From Flavobacterium sp. (GTDB lineage Bacteria; Bacteroidota; Bacteroidia; Flavobacteriales; Flavobacteriaceae), in the NCBI GenBank assembly GCA_003449615.1, contig DMHA01000417.1:1104-19604 (forward strand): a stretch of DNA of 18,501 nt. The letters run 5' to 3'. Both the position numbers and the translations under genes were made by a program. Shown one piece after another: positions 7,161-17,239 of the stretch (position 1 is its first letter; each line of letters opens with the position of its first letter). The notes below the pieces were generated by a model, which ran no database searches, was not told where the DNA came from, and saw only the letters and a program-made list of their open reading frames with translations.

Positions 7161-7898
7161 AACCATTACTATTGCTGCCAACACCGTTGCTCCAATAATC
7201 AGGTAACGATAATACAGCTCGGGAATCTTTTTTACTAGGTATATTCCAAGCACTGCGCCCAATAGAATAGCCGGCAGGAGCATTAAATTCAATTGTAATG
7301 TTTGCATACTGATATTGTCCCATACCCATATCTGCAAAGGTAATTTTATGAGATTTACCAACATAAAAAACCAAGCTGCGGTGCCGATAAATTCATTTTT
7401 CTTTAATTGAAATGACAATAAATACACTGCCATAACAGGTCCAGCTGCATTGGCTATCATGGTTGAATAGCCGGCCAATACGCCAAAAAATGCAGAGAAC
7501 CAAATATTATGAATTCTCGATTCCATTTTTTCAAACCACGATTTTAAAAAAAGCATTATAGTGCTGATAATCACCATTATTCCAATAATCCTACTAAAAT
7601 TATCAATACTAAATAACTTACCCGTGAGGGTACCAATAGCTATTCCCATCAAAACAAAAGGCATCAGGCGGAAAATGTATCGAAAATTGGCATTTCTTCT
7701 ATAATATAATACAGCAGCTATATCGGCCATAATTAGCATAGGCAATAAGAAGCCGGTAGAGGGCCGCCCTCCAAAAAGCCAGGCCATTATAGGTACTACC
7801 AACATCCCTACTGCCGGCACGCCGGTTTTTGATAAGCCTGTCATTGCCGCTGCCATTAGAAGCAAAGCCCACTCCCAAATACTAAAATCGAAAATCAT
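7152..7898 (-). CDS. TauE/SafE-family sulfite/organosulfur exporter-like permease
   Basis: The chosen ATG at 7898 gives 248 residues starting MIFDFSIWEWALLLMAAAMT. An in-frame ATG at 7937 would add 13 residues ending in a KSKK stretch and is less natural. About seven or eight hydrophobic segments form the two repeats of the TauE/SafE (4-TMS) fold. Family signs are MTGLSKTGVPAVGMLVVP near the N-terminus and the matching repeat around FFGVLAGYSTMIANAAGPVMA. Members export or import sulfite, sulfoacetate or related small anions across the inner membrane. The real substrate cannot be told, and no sulfur gene is nearby. Its stop (TGA, 7154-7152) lies inside the end of pdxA on the other strand, leaving no space for a dedicated bidirectional terminator. 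Confidence 0.88.
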   Translation of the reverse strand: MIFDFSIWEWALLLMAAAMTGLSKTGVPAVGMLVVPIMAWLFGGRPSTGFLLPMLIMADIAAVLYYRRNANFRYIFRLMPFVLMGIAIGTLTGKLFSIDNFSRIIGIMVIISTIMLFLKSWFEKMESRIHNIWFSAFFGVLAGYSTMIANAAGPVMAVYLLSFQLKKNEFIGTAAWFFMLVNLIKLPLQIWVWDNISMQTLQLNLMLLPAILLGAVLGIYLVKKIPELYYRYLIIGATVLAAIVMVLQ

Positions 7899-8009
7899 TT
7901 TTTTGCTTTTAAAAAAGAAGACACAATAATACGCCAAAAATGCAGTTTTATAGACATAATCAATTTTTTTTTAATAATTTAGCGGCATTTCTAAAAGCAC
8001 AGGCCAAAT

Positions 8010-8591
8010 ATGTACGAATTTATAAAAGGTAATATTATAGAGCTAACCCCTACATTTGTTGTTTGTGAAAACAATGGAATGGGTTTTCTTCTGCACATAA
8101 CTTTAAATACCTTTGGTAAATTAAAGCAAGGTGAAGAATCTTTGCTTTATATCCATCAAGTTGTTAGGGAAGATGCTCATTTGTTTTATGGTTTTAAAGA
8201 AAAGCGGGAACGGGAAATTTTCCGTTTACTTATTTCCGTATCGGGAGTAGGAGCCAATACTGCGCGCATGATACTTTCTTCTCTAAGTCCCGAGGAACTG
8301 GTAAATGCCATAGCAACAGCAAACATAAAGCAATTACAATCTATCAAAGGCATAGGTGAGAAATCGGCCCAACGCTTGGTAGTTGAATTAAAAGATAAAA
8401 TTGGAAAGGCTTTTTCTGGAGGAGAAATTTTCGAAAACAGCAAAAGCACTTCTTCGCGCGAAGCCATATCTGCTCTTATTATGCTAGGTTTTACAAAAGC
8501 GCAAGTGGAAAAAACAGTTGATAAAATTGAAAAAGAAAAACCAGGAGCCGATGTGGAAGAAATTATTAAAACCGCATTGCGACTATTATAA
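8010..8591 (+). CDS. ruvA: Holliday junction branch-migration protein RuvA
   Basis: RuvA binds four-way DNA junctions as a tetramer and recruits the RuvB motor. The 193-residue protein has all three domains. The N-terminal OB fold (about 1-62) opens MYEFIKGNIIELTPTFVV and ends HLFYGFKEKRERE. The double helix-hairpin-helix domain has LLISVSGVGANTARMIL (73-89) and IKGIGEKSAQRLVVELKDK (112-130). The C-terminal RuvB-binding domain (about 148-193) has EAISALIMLGF. Domain order and length are normal. It is followed 14 bases later by sprA, so they are co-transcribed. An imperfect -7 match (TAATTTAG, 7975-7982) lies upstream, but no convincing promoter is seen. Confidence 0.97.
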   Translation: MYEFIKGNIIELTPTFVVCENNGMGFLLHITLNTFGKLKQGEESLLYIHQVVREDAHLFYGFKEKREREIFRLLISVSGVGANTARMILSSLSPEELVNAIATANIKQLQSIKGIGEKSAQRLVVELKDKIGKAFSGGEIFENSKSTSSREAISALIMLGFTKAQVEKTVDKIEKEKPGADVEEIIKTALRLL

Positions 8592-8594
8592 TTA

Positions 8595-8609
8595 ATGATT
8601 AAAATTTGA
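8595..8609 (+). other. Four-codon ATG minicistron (M-I-K-I) overlapping the sprA start
   Basis: ATG at 8595 reads four codons and stops at TGA 8607-8609. That stop shares TTGA (8606-8609) with the TTG proposed to start sprA. Such stop-start overlaps often couple translation. An equally good view is that the ATG was the original sprA start: one extra base in the A-run 8601-8604 would join it in frame as M-I-K-N-L-K-K-F-F. Confidence 0.35.
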
Positions 8610-11600
8610 AAAAGTTTTTTATATATCTATCCGTAATTCTTGTTTTCGCTTCCCTTTGGGCGGCTGTTTTCAATGTGCAGGCTACTGTTAGATCAAGCAG
8701 AGGCTTTTCTACTGAAAACACATCTGAAAAACTCGATTCGGCAGTTAACAATAAAAGCTTGGAAGCCAAACCAACACCCGAATTTCCAAGTGCTGGAGCA
8801 GAAGCTCCTAGCGGAATCCAACTTAAAAATCCTTCTAATATCAAATCAAAAGTAGATTATGATCCTGAAACCCGGGAGTATATTTTTGTTGATGAAATAG
8901 GCAATATTCCTTACCGCCGAGCCAGAAGAATGACCTTAAGCGAATATCAAAAATATGATCTTAAAAAATCAACCCGCGACTATTGGCAACAAAAATCTAA
9001 TTCCGAAGGTGAAGGCGCATCCCGTCAGTTTGCGCCCAGCTTCAAAGTGGGAGGTGAAGCTTTTGATAAAATTTTTGGATCCAATACCATCAATATCGTA
9101 CCGCAAGGTAGTGCTGAATTAATCTTCGGATACAATGTTAACCGCATCGACAATCCCACTCTTTCAGAAAAACTTAGGAGAACGCCTACCTTCAATTTTG
9201 AACAGAAAATTCAAATGAACGTAACCGGAACCATAGGCGAAAGAGTTAAATTAGGGATCAATTACAATACCGAAGCTACTTTTGAATTCGAGAATAAAAC
9301 AAAATTGGAATATGCTGGTGATGAAGACCAAATCATAAAAAAAATTGAAGCAGGTAATGTCACCTTACCGCTTACAGGATCGCTTATTACAGGTAGCCAG
9401 AGTTTGTTTGGTATCAAAACTGAATTGCAATTCGGAAAACTTTTCATTACTTCCGTTGCTTCACAGCAAAAGGGACAAACACAAGTGGTAAATGTTGAAG
9501 GTGGAGCCATGACCAATAAATTTGAAGTGATGGCCGATCAATATGAAGTAAATAAACACTTCTTCCTGAATCATTATTTCCGAGACAGATATGACGCTGC
9601 TCTAGAAAATTTGCCTACTGTTATCTCCGAAGTTACCATTACCGAAGTGGAAGTGTGGATCACCAATAAATCGGGCAATTTTAACGAATATCGAAATATC
9701 ATCGCTTTCGCTGATTTGGGTGAAAACAAAAATATCACCAATACGAGCATCAATCCTCAAGGTGCAAACGACCTGCCATACAACGAAACAAATGACTTAT
9801 ACGATTTAGCACAAAAACTAAGAAGCTACGATAATATTTCCAGCATCGTTGCTGCCAGCGGTAAAAACCTTACCCTTGGAAAAGATTATGAAATCATAGA
9901 AAGTGCCCGCAAATTAACACCTAGGGAGTATAGCTTCGATCCTAACTTGGGTTATATCTCTTTAAATTTCTCTTTAAATTCCGATGAAGTACTTGCTGTA
10001 GCCTATAAATATACCACACCCATTTCAAATGAAGTATTAAAAGTGGGTGAATTTGCCAATAATCTTTCTACCGACAGCACACTGGTATTGCGTTTGTTAA
10101 AGGGAACCAATCTTACACCCCGCAACAAACATATGTGGAACTTGATGATGAAAAACATTTATTCCTTGGGTGCTTATCAAATTAGTCGGGAAGATTTTCT
10201 GCTTAACATCCTGTATCAAAACGACAGAAAAGGAATAGATGTAAATTATATGCCAGAAGATTCAGGTTCTATCAATAAAGATGTACTACTTAAAGTGATG
10301 AACCTCGATAGCCTCAATATTCAGAATGAAAAATTCCCTGATGGTCAGTTTGACTTTGTAGAAGGCCGAACCTTAATTTCATCAACAGGACGAGTAATTT
10401 TCCCGGTAATAGAGCCATTTGGGAAAGGTTTAGAGAATTATTTCGACAAAAAATATAAAAGCGGTGCGATCAGCATTGACATGAAAAATAAATTAATTTC
10501 AAAATATGTTTATCGCGAATTATACGATTCAACGCTCACAAAAGCGCGTTTGATTGCTGAAAAAAATAAATTTAAAATAGCAGGTACATACAAATCATCT
10601 TCGGGCTCTGAAATTTTTCTTAATGCCATGAATATCCCGCAAGGTTCGGTTAAAGTAACTGCGGGGGGTGTTCAACTGCAAGAAAATGCAGACTTTACCG
10701 TTGATTATAATTTAGGTCGTGTTAAAATTATTAATCAGGGACTTCTTCAATCGGGCAATCCTATTCAGGTTTCATTAGAAAGCCAATCTTTATTCAACTT
10801 CCAAACAAAAACATTGGTGGGTTCCGATTTAAAATATAAATATTCAGATAATCTGGTATTGGGAGGTACCATATTGCGCTTAAATGAAAGGCCACTTACC
10901 CAGAAAGTAAACTTTGGAACGGAACCAATTTCCAACACCATTTGGGGACTCAATGCAGCCTATGAAACTGAAGTACCATTCCTTACATACTTAGTTGATA
11001 AGATACCATTTATAGAAACCAAAGAAGCATCCAATATTTCATTTAGTGGTGAATTTGCGCAAATCATTCCCGGTTCAGCTAAAGCCATTGGCAAAGAAGG
11101 GGTATCTTATATCGACGATTTTGAAGGAAGCGAGACCACCATTGAAATGAAATCATTTCCTTCCTGGTATATTGCCAGTACTCCTTTTCCTATTGCCAGT
11201 AAACTATCTGCAAGCGACAAGCATGCACCCAATTTCAGACGGGCAAAACTATCTTGGTTTGTTATCGATCCGCTTTTCCTCAGAAATAATAACCTCACCC
11301 CATCGCATATAAAAAATAACGATGCGATACAAAAAAATCATTTTGTAAGGGAAGTTGAAGAAAAAGAAATTTTTAGAAACAAACAAACACCCAATAATCT
11401 TCCCACTACCATACCAGTGCTGAATTTAACATACTATCCTAAGGAGCGTGGTCCATATAACTTCACCACCAATTACGATAGTAACGGTAATTTAAGTGAG
11501 CCAGAAGAAAACTGGGCAGGTATCATGCGGGAAGTTCAAACTCCCGATTTTGAATCTGCTAATGTTGAATACATCGAGTTTTGGTTAATGGATCCTTTTG

Positions 11601-14600
11601 TATATAAAAAACAGCATAAAGGTGGCCAATTGGTGTTTAACCTGGGTGATGTATCTGAAGAGATTCTTAAAGATTCGAGAAAATCATTTGAAAATGGTTT
11701 GCCCGCAATTGGCGAAAACAAACCACTTATTGACTCTACTGCATGGGGTAAGGTACCAAAAAAACAATCTGTTGTTAATGCTTTCGATAATAACCCTCAG
11801 TCACGCTTGCTACAAGATGTGGGTCTTGATGGCTTAAACAACGAAGAGGAAGCCACCTGGCCTTATTTTCAAGATTTTTTGAGCACCATAAAAAATAACT
11901 TTGGTGAAAATAGTCCTGTGTACAATCGTATTCTTCAAGACCCGTCCGGTGACGATTACCATTATTTCAGGGGTGGAGATTTCGATAATGAGCAGGTAGG
12001 AATTCTAGACCGATACAAAAAATATAATGGTTTAGAAGCTAACTCACCTGCATCGGAACAAAGTACTGAAGAGTATCCAACTGCAGCCTCAACCTTGCCC
12101 AATAATGAAGATATCAATCGAGATTATACACTCTCAATGGCGGAGAACTATTTTGAATATTCAGTTGATTTGAAACCTGAAGACCTTGTAATAGGATCTA
12201 ATTTTATAACCGACAAAGTTACATCCTCAAAAAATGATAATTCAGGTATTCCGGTTGACTGGTATCAATTTAAAATTCCGGTTGCGGAATTTACCAATAT
12301 TGTGGGTAGTATCGAAGATTTCAAATCAATTCGATTCTTAAGAATGTACCTAACTGGTTTTGAAGATACCGTAATTTGTCGCTTTGGTAAATTAGAACTG
12401 GTTAGAGGTGAATGGAGAAAATACAACCGATCTATGATTGAAGCAGGAGAATACCTTGCCAACCAACCCAGTAGTGGAATTTTTGATGTTACAGCCGTAA
12501 ACATTGAAAAAAATGCAGGTAGAGAACCTATAAATTATGTGCTTCCTCCCGGCATTGATCGTGTAATTGATCCAACTAACCCACAAATAAGAATGCTCAA
12601 TGAGCAGGCTATGTTAATGAAAGTAACCAATTTGGATGATGGTGATGCCAGAGCAGTATACAAAAATTTAAATCTCGATATCAGACAATTCAAATACCTC
12701 AAAATGTTTGTGCATGGAGAAGCCATTGAAGAATCCCTTTTAAAAGATAATGAAGTTACCGTATTCATACGTTTAGGAAGCGATTATAAAGACAATTTCT
12801 ACGAATACGAAGTTCCATTAAAACTTACACAGGCCAATAAAAAATTTGATAATAATAATGACGCTGACAGGTTATTGGTTTGGCCAACAGAAAATGATAT
12901 TGTAATTAATCTTGAAAAACTAACTGAAGTAAAATCTTTACGTAACGAATCCCGCAACCAACTCAACGAAGAATCTGCAATGCGTCAATTATTCAGCATA
13001 CTTGATGGGAACAAAAAAATTAGTGTGCGGGGAAATCCAAATTTGGCAAATGTACGTACTATCATGTTAGGTATTCGCAATCCAGGAGATAACGACCCCA
13101 GAAAACAATACAATGATAAACAGCCCAAATCAGCAGTAGTTTGGTTGAATGAATTGCGATTAACTGACTTTAACGACAAAAGCGGATGGGCGGCCAATGC
13201 CCGCATGCAAACAAAACTGGCCGATTTCGGAACCATTAGTTTGGCCACAAGTACCATTCAACCTGGATTTGGAAGTATTGAGAAAAAAGTAAACGAAAGA
13301 GCCAAAGAAGCCACCAATCAATACGATGCATCGGGTAATTTCGAATTAGGAAAATTCTTTAAAGAAGATGCCAATGTGCGTCTTCCACTATTTGCATCTT
13401 ATTCTACTACCATAATTACACCCGAATACAATCCTATTGATCCGGATATAAAATTGAAACAGGCAATGGATGATGCCCGTACCGAAAAAGAAAAAGAAAA
13501 TTTAAAAAAAGCAACCCTCGATATCACAACCCGAAAAAGCATTAACATGACCAATATGAAAATTGGTCAACCTTCTGACAAAAGCAAATTTTACAGTATT
13601 TCCAATTGGTCGGCCTCGGCAGGCTACTCCGAAACTTTTATGCAAAATATTAGTGTTGAAAGCAGCGTAGCAAAAAACTACAGGGCAGGTGTAGCATATA
13701 TTTTCACTACACGACCCAAGAATATAGCCCCGCTCAAGAAAATAAAATTTTTAAACAAAAAATACCTGGCTCTCATCAGCGATTTTAATTTTTATTACAT
13801 GCCCCAAAGTTTCTCATTCAGAACCGATGTTAACAGAAACTACAAGGAATCACAAATGAGAAATATTAACGATTTTAACAATCCTTTTCCTTCTGGTATT
13901 ACAATAGATCCAACATTTTATAAAGACTTTATATGGACCAAAATGTACGATTTTAAATTCGACTTAACCCGTGCATTAAAATTCGATTTCTCTGCTACAA
14001 ACTATTCCCGCATCGAGGAAAGATACGATGAATTAGATTATATTTCGAGATATAAAGACAATGGTGACTGGCGAGCAGAATTTAATCCCGATAACAAAAA
14101 GGTAATGAACGAAAGTTTTCAGTCGGGCGGTACCACTACAAAATATAATCATACGGCCAATGCAACCTATATGATTCCAATCAATAAACTACCCATGCTT
14201 GATTTTGTTTCATCGTCAATACGCTATGGATCAACTTATGGCTGGGATAGAAATCCTATACAGGAATTGGGTAATACAATTAATAATTCTAACGCCATTA
14301 GTTTGAGTAACCAACTCAATTTAATTACACTATACAATAAAGTACCAATACTCCGACGAATCAATCAACCAAGTAAAGCAAAGAAACCAGCAGAAAAGAA
14401 AACAGTAGTATATACTCAGGAAATTCGCAGTTTAAAAGCAGGAACCAAGCGTTCCATCAAACACGGACTTAAAACCAGCGACACAAAAACAGTGATTAAA
14501 GATGCTACAGGCAAAGAAGTAAAAGGTACAATTGAAACCGTTGACGATAATAAAATAGCGTTTACTCCCGATGAAGATGTGCAAGATATAAACGTTTTAA

Positions 14601-16027
14601 TTGAAGGTAAAGTAGATAAAAAACCAAATCCAATAGTGGTAATTGCAAATGCTACTGTAAGAACAATGATGAGTGTTAGAAATATTTCTGTTAACTATAC
14701 CCGCAATCAAGGAACTACCTTGCCTGGTTATAATCAAAATACCTATCTATTCGGAATGAATTCATCGTTCAAAGCCCCCACCGTTCCGTTTATTGTAGGA
14801 TGGCAAGACAGAAGTATACATGAAAAAGCAGCAGGTAATGATTGGCTTACTTCAAGTGCCGCATTCAATACTCCTTTAATGTTTACCAATAATGAAAGAA
14901 TTGATATTAGGTCGCAAGTAGAACCATTTACCGGATTAAAAATTGATGTAATTGGTAATTGGAACTATACAGAAAATGAAAGCAAACTTTATAAAAATAT
15001 CAATGGTCAATACCTTGAATCAGCCAATAAAAAAACTGGTAATTTCAGCATGACCACCATTGCAATTGGAAGTTCATTTGAAAAATTATCGAAGGGAGAT
15101 AATTATACATCGCTTATTTTCGAAGAATTCAGAGAAAACAGAAAATATATTTCATACAAGCAAGGCTCTGACATGCAAAAATTAGAATCTGGATATATTC
15201 TAGGCTACGATTCTGCAGGCTATGCATATGGATATGGTAACACTTCGCAAAGTGTTTTAATCCCCGCATTCTTTGGTTCATATACAGAAGGAGGGATTAA
15301 AAAGAGTCCACGAAAAAATCTTCAGAAACCCTCTATCTTAATGCTTTTACCTAACTGGAGGGTAACATTTGACGGGCTTTCAAAACTAGATATCATTAAA
15401 AAATATTTCCGTTCGGTTACACTAAATCATGGTTACACTGCTACTTATAACATAGGTTCGTTCATATCAAATAATGAATACAGAGGCGATTTAAGCGATA
15501 TTGACCTAATGCGCAATTTTTACTCGCAATACGAAATTGCATCAGTTTCTATTAGTGAACAATTCTCTCCTCTTATTGGTATTGATATGGCATGGAAAAA
15601 CAGCTTTTCTACCAAAGTTGAATACAAGCAAAGCCGCAATTTGAATCTGACTCTTTCCAATTCGCAACTTTCAGAAATGAAGAGCCGAGAATTCGTAGTA
15701 GGATTAGGGTATCGTTTTCAGCAAGTACCATTTATTTTCAAAACCCAGGGCGGCAGCAAAACCATTAAAAGCGATATGAATACCCGCATTGATTTTAGTG
15801 TGCGCGACGATAAAACCATTTTGCGAAAACTAACCGAAGATTATTCCAATCCTTCAGCCGGTAAAATTGTTTATACTATTAAATTTAATGCCGATTATCA
15901 GCTTAGCGACCGCTTTACATTGAGATTTTTCTACGATAGAATCATCAACAACCCATTTGTGTCAAATTCATTCCGAACTTCTAACAGCAACCTCGGATTT
16001 AGCTTGAGATTTATGTTGGTAAATTAA
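8606..16027 (+). CDS. sprA: SprA (Sov-type) type IX secretion system outer-membrane translocon
   Basis: SprA is the giant single-chain beta-barrel of the outer membrane through which type IX substrates leave the cell. In gliding relatives it is also needed to put adhesins on the surface. The 2473-residue length fits the family (about 2400). A signal peptide occupies residues 1-26, cut after FNVQA. SprA marker segments include PETREYIFVDEIGNIPYRRA (near residue 90), SYIDDFEGSETTIEMKSFPS (near 834), GIDRVIDPTNPQIRMLNEQA (near 1316), and a closing strand series ending LGFSLRFMLVN. A lysine-rich non-barrel segment lies around 1917-2009. The start is TTG at 8606: there is no in-frame ATG before residue ~108, and a later start would lose the signal peptide. 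It lies 14 bases after ruvA, probably in the same transcript. No T9SS partner gene (porV, gldK-N) is in the window. Confidence 0.96.
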   Translation: MKKFFIYLSVILVFASLWAAVFNVQATVRSSRGFSTENTSEKLDSAVNNKSLEAKPTPEFPSAGAEAPSGIQLKNPSNIKSKVDYDPETREYIFVDEIGNIPYRRARRMTLSEYQKYDLKKSTRDYWQQKSNSEGEGASRQFAPSFKVGGEAFDKIFGSNTINIVPQGSAELIFGYNVNRIDNPTLSEKLRRTPTFNFEQKIQMNVTGTIGERVKLGINYNTEATFEFENKTKLEYAGDEDQIIKKIEAGNVTLPLTGSLITGSQSLFGIKTELQFGKLFITSVASQQKGQTQVVNVEGGAMTNKFEVMADQYEVNKHFFLNHYFRDRYDAALENLPTVISEVTITEVEVWITNKSGNFNEYRNIIAFADLGENKNITNTSINPQGANDLPYNETNDLYDLAQKLRSYDNISSIVAASGKNLTLGKDYEIIESARKLTPREYSFDPNLGYISLNFSLNSDEVLAVAYKYTTPISNEVLKVGEFANNLSTDSTLVLRLLKGTNLTPRNKHMWNLMMKNIYSLGAYQISREDFLLNILYQNDRKGIDVNYMPEDSGSINKDVLLKVMNLDSLNIQNEKFPDGQFDFVEGRTLISSTGRVIFPVIEPFGKGLENYFDKKYKSGAISIDMKNKLISKYVYRELYDSTLTKARLIAEKNKFKIAGTYKSSSGSEIFLNAMNIPQGSVKVTAGGVQLQENADFTVDYNLGRVKIINQGLLQSGNPIQVSLESQSLFNFQTKTLVGSDLKYKYSDNLVLGGTILRLNERPLTQKVNFGTEPISNTIWGLNAAYETEVPFLTYLVDKIPFIETKEASNISFSGEFAQIIPGSAKAIGKEGVSYIDDFEGSETTIEMKSFPSWYIASTPFPIASKLSASDKHAPNFRRAKLSWFVIDPLFLRNNNLTPSHIKNNDAIQKNHFVREVEEKEIFRNKQTPNNLPTTIPVLNLTYYPKERGPYNFTTNYDSNGNLSEPEENWAGIMREVQTPDFESANVEYIEFWLMDPFVYKKQHKGGQLVFNLGDVSEEILKDSRKSFENGLPAIGENKPLIDSTAWGKVPKKQSVVNAFDNNPQSRLLQDVGLDGLNNEEEATWPYFQDFLSTIKNNFGENSPVYNRILQDPSGDDYHYFRGGDFDNEQVGILDRYKKYNGLEANSPASEQSTEEYPTAASTLPNNEDINRDYTLSMAENYFEYSVDLKPEDLVIGSNFITDKVTSSKNDNSGIPVDWYQFKIPVAEFTNIVGSIEDFKSIRFLRMYLTGFEDTVICRFGKLELVRGEWRKYNRSMIEAGEYLANQPSSGIFDVTAVNIEKNAGREPINYVLPPGIDRVIDPTNPQIRMLNEQAMLMKVTNLDDGDARAVYKNLNLDIRQFKYLKMFVHGEAIEESLLKDNEVTVFIRLGSDYKDNFYEYEVPLKLTQANKKFDNNNDADRLLVWPTENDIVINLEKLTEVKSLRNESRNQLNEESAMRQLFSILDGNKKISVRGNPNLANVRTIMLGIRNPGDNDPRKQYNDKQPKSAVVWLNELRLTDFNDKSGWAANARMQTKLADFGTISLATSTIQPGFGSIEKKVNERAKEATNQYDASGNFELGKFFKEDANVRLPLFASYSTTIITPEYNPIDPDIKLKQAMDDARTEKEKENLKKATLDITTRKSINMTNMKIGQPSDKSKFYSISNWSASAGYSETFMQNISVESSVAKNYRAGVAYIFTTRPKNIAPLKKIKFLNKKYLALISDFNFYYMPQSFSFRTDVNRNYKESQMRNINDFNNPFPSGITIDPTFYKDFIWTKMYDFKFDLTRALKFDFSATNYSRIEERYDELDYISRYKDNGDWRAEFNPDNKKVMNESFQSGGTTTKYNHTANATYMIPINKLPMLDFVSSSIRYGSTYGWDRNPIQELGNTINNSNAISLSNQLNLITLYNKVPILRRINQPSKAKKPAEKKTVVYTQEIRSLKAGTKRSIKHGLKTSDTKTVIKDATGKEVKGTIETVDDNKIAFTPDEDVQDINVLIEGKVDKKPNPIVVIANATVRTMMSVRNISVNYTRNQGTTLPGYNQNTYLFGMNSSFKAPTVPFIVGWQDRSIHEKAAGNDWLTSSAAFNTPLMFTNNERIDIRSQVEPFTGLKIDVIGNWNYTENESKLYKNINGQYLESANKKTGNFSMTTIAIGSSFEKLSKGDNYTSLIFEEFRENRKYISYKQGSDMQKLESGYILGYDSAGYAYGYGNTSQSVLIPAFFGSYTEGGIKKSPRKNLQKPSILMLLPNWRVTFDGLSKLDIIKKYFRSVTLNHGYTATYNIGSFISNNEYRGDLSDIDLMRNFYSQYEIASVSISEQFSPLIGIDMAWKNSFSTKVEYKQSRNLNLTLSNSQLSEMKSREFVVGLGYRFQQVPFIFKTQGGSKTIKSDMNTRIDFSVRDDKTILRKLTEDYSNPSAGKIVYTIKFNADYQLSDRFTLRFFYDRIINNPFVSNSFRTSNSNLGFSLRFMLVN

Positions 16028-16067
16028 ATTTAGAAATTTTTTACACCAATCTCTTTTACTTTTGACA

Positions 16068-17165
16068 TCATTTTTTTTGCAGTTTAATTATCATTGTTGT
16101 GCCAATACCTTCTTTACTATCCACTTGAATTGTACCCCCATTTCGTTTCACAAAATCTTTAACTAAAACAAGTCCAAGTCCTGTTCCTCCCTCGCTATTA
16201 GTACCTTTTGAAGATATAAACTCATTCTTAATAAATATTCCATCAATTGTATCCTGATTCATACCAACGCCTGAATCACTTACTTTAATAAAAGACCAAT
16301 CTGCATCTTCCTCAATACTTACCAAAATTTTTCCGCTAACTGGTGTAAATTTAATTGCATTACTTATTAAATTTCTTATAATTGTAAAAATCATGTTTCT
16401 ATCACCTAATGCTAAAATACTATCGTTACCATCTAATTTAAGTATAATACTTTTTAATTCTGCATTATTGCTTAATAAAGTAATGGCTTCTTGGGCAATC
16501 TCATAGAGAGGAATAATAATTTTCTTCACTTCAATACCAGTAGATTGAGCTTTAGTCCATTCGAGCAAATTCTCCAATAGGCTATAAGTACATTTGGTTC
16601 GATTATTCAATTCAATTAATATTTGATCAAACTCTGGTTCTGTTTTATTTATATACCCCGCATTAATAATATTTAATGTTTGGATTATACCAGCAAAAGG
16701 CGATCTAATATCATGTGCAATTATAGAATACATTTTATCGCGCGTTCTATTTATCTCTTTTATTTCATTTTTTGCCTGATAAAGTTCAATATGATTCTTT
16801 ATCCGCACTATTAACTCATTGTTATTAAATGGTTTTAAAATATAATCTACCCCTCCTAATTCAAAACCCTTAACAAGATCTTCTGATTGGTTCTTAGCAG
16901 TTAAAAATATAATTGGTATATCTTTCCACAATACATTTTTTTTTATTTCAGCACAAACTTCATAACCATCCATTTCAGGCATCATTATATCTAATAAAAT
17001 TATAGATGGTAACGTTAATTCCTTTAATTGCTCTAACGCGTTTCTTCCACTTTGAGCCAAGCTAATTAAATAATTATGATCTTTCAAAATCCCCGCCACC
17101 ATTTTTAAATTCTCAAGATTGTCATCAACAACCAATATATGAGTAGATTTTGTCTCCATTTTCAT
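16068..17165 (-). CDS. Response regulator-histidine kinase fusion (REC-HisKA-HATPase_c)
   Basis: The 365-residue protein has no membrane segment and no sensor domain. A receiver domain comes first (about 8-125) with VVDD (12-15), the phospho-acceptor Asp59 in IILLDIMMPEMDG, and the conserved lysine of ILKPF at 111. The HisKA domain follows, with the phospho-acceptor His151 in SIIAHDIRSPFAG. The ATPase domain has the N box around NLISNAIKF (265-273), DSGVGM (297-302) and GGTGLGLVLVKDF (326-338). All catalytic residues are present, so it should be an active cytoplasmic kinase controlled by phosphorylation of its own receiver rather than by a ligand. It lies 74 bases downstream of the hybrid kinase on the same strand and is the likely next step in one relay. 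It converges on sprA with a 40-base gap, and the gene is strongly A+T-rich. Confidence 0.93.
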   Translation of the reverse strand: MKMETKSTHILVVDDNLENLKMVAGILKDHNYLISLAQSGRNALEQLKELTLPSIILLDIMMPEMDGYEVCAEIKKNVLWKDIPIIFLTAKNQSEDLVKGFELGGVDYILKPFNNNELIVRIKNHIELYQAKNEIKEINRTRDKMYSIIAHDIRSPFAGIIQTLNIINAGYINKTEPEFDQILIELNNRTKCTYSLLENLLEWTKAQSTGIEVKKIIIPLYEIAQEAITLLSNNAELKSIILKLDGNDSILALGDRNMIFTIIRNLISNAIKFTPVSGKILVSIEEDADWSFIKVSDSGVGMNQDTIDGIFIKNEFISSKGTNSEGGTGLGLVLVKDFVKRNGGTIQVDSKEGIGTTMIIKLQKK

Positions 17166-17239
17166 GTTAAATAAAAAGTAATTATCTCTTCCAATTTTTA
17201 ATCCTTTACTAGTGCTAAAGCAATCCTTAATATAATCAA

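Noticed and set aside
7899..8009. Gap between the permease and ruvA as a site of a small RNA or full promoter
   Set aside because: Only A/T-rich runs and an imperfect -7 element (TAATTTAG) are seen; no stable hairpin or paired -33 element.
9262..13257. Several antisense frames of 60-90 codons within sprA
   Set aside because: All are short, motif-free and opposite a single continuous well-supported gene.
14350..14635. Lysine-rich segment inside sprA considered as an inserted foreign domain
   Set aside because: The frame is uninterrupted, base use is like the rest of sprA, and I recall similar non-barrel segments in other SprA proteins.
16021..16067. AAATTT-AG-AAATTT inverted repeat and T-runs between sprA and the kinase as a terminator
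   Set aside because: The stem is all A/T with a two-base loop and cannot form a stable hairpin.
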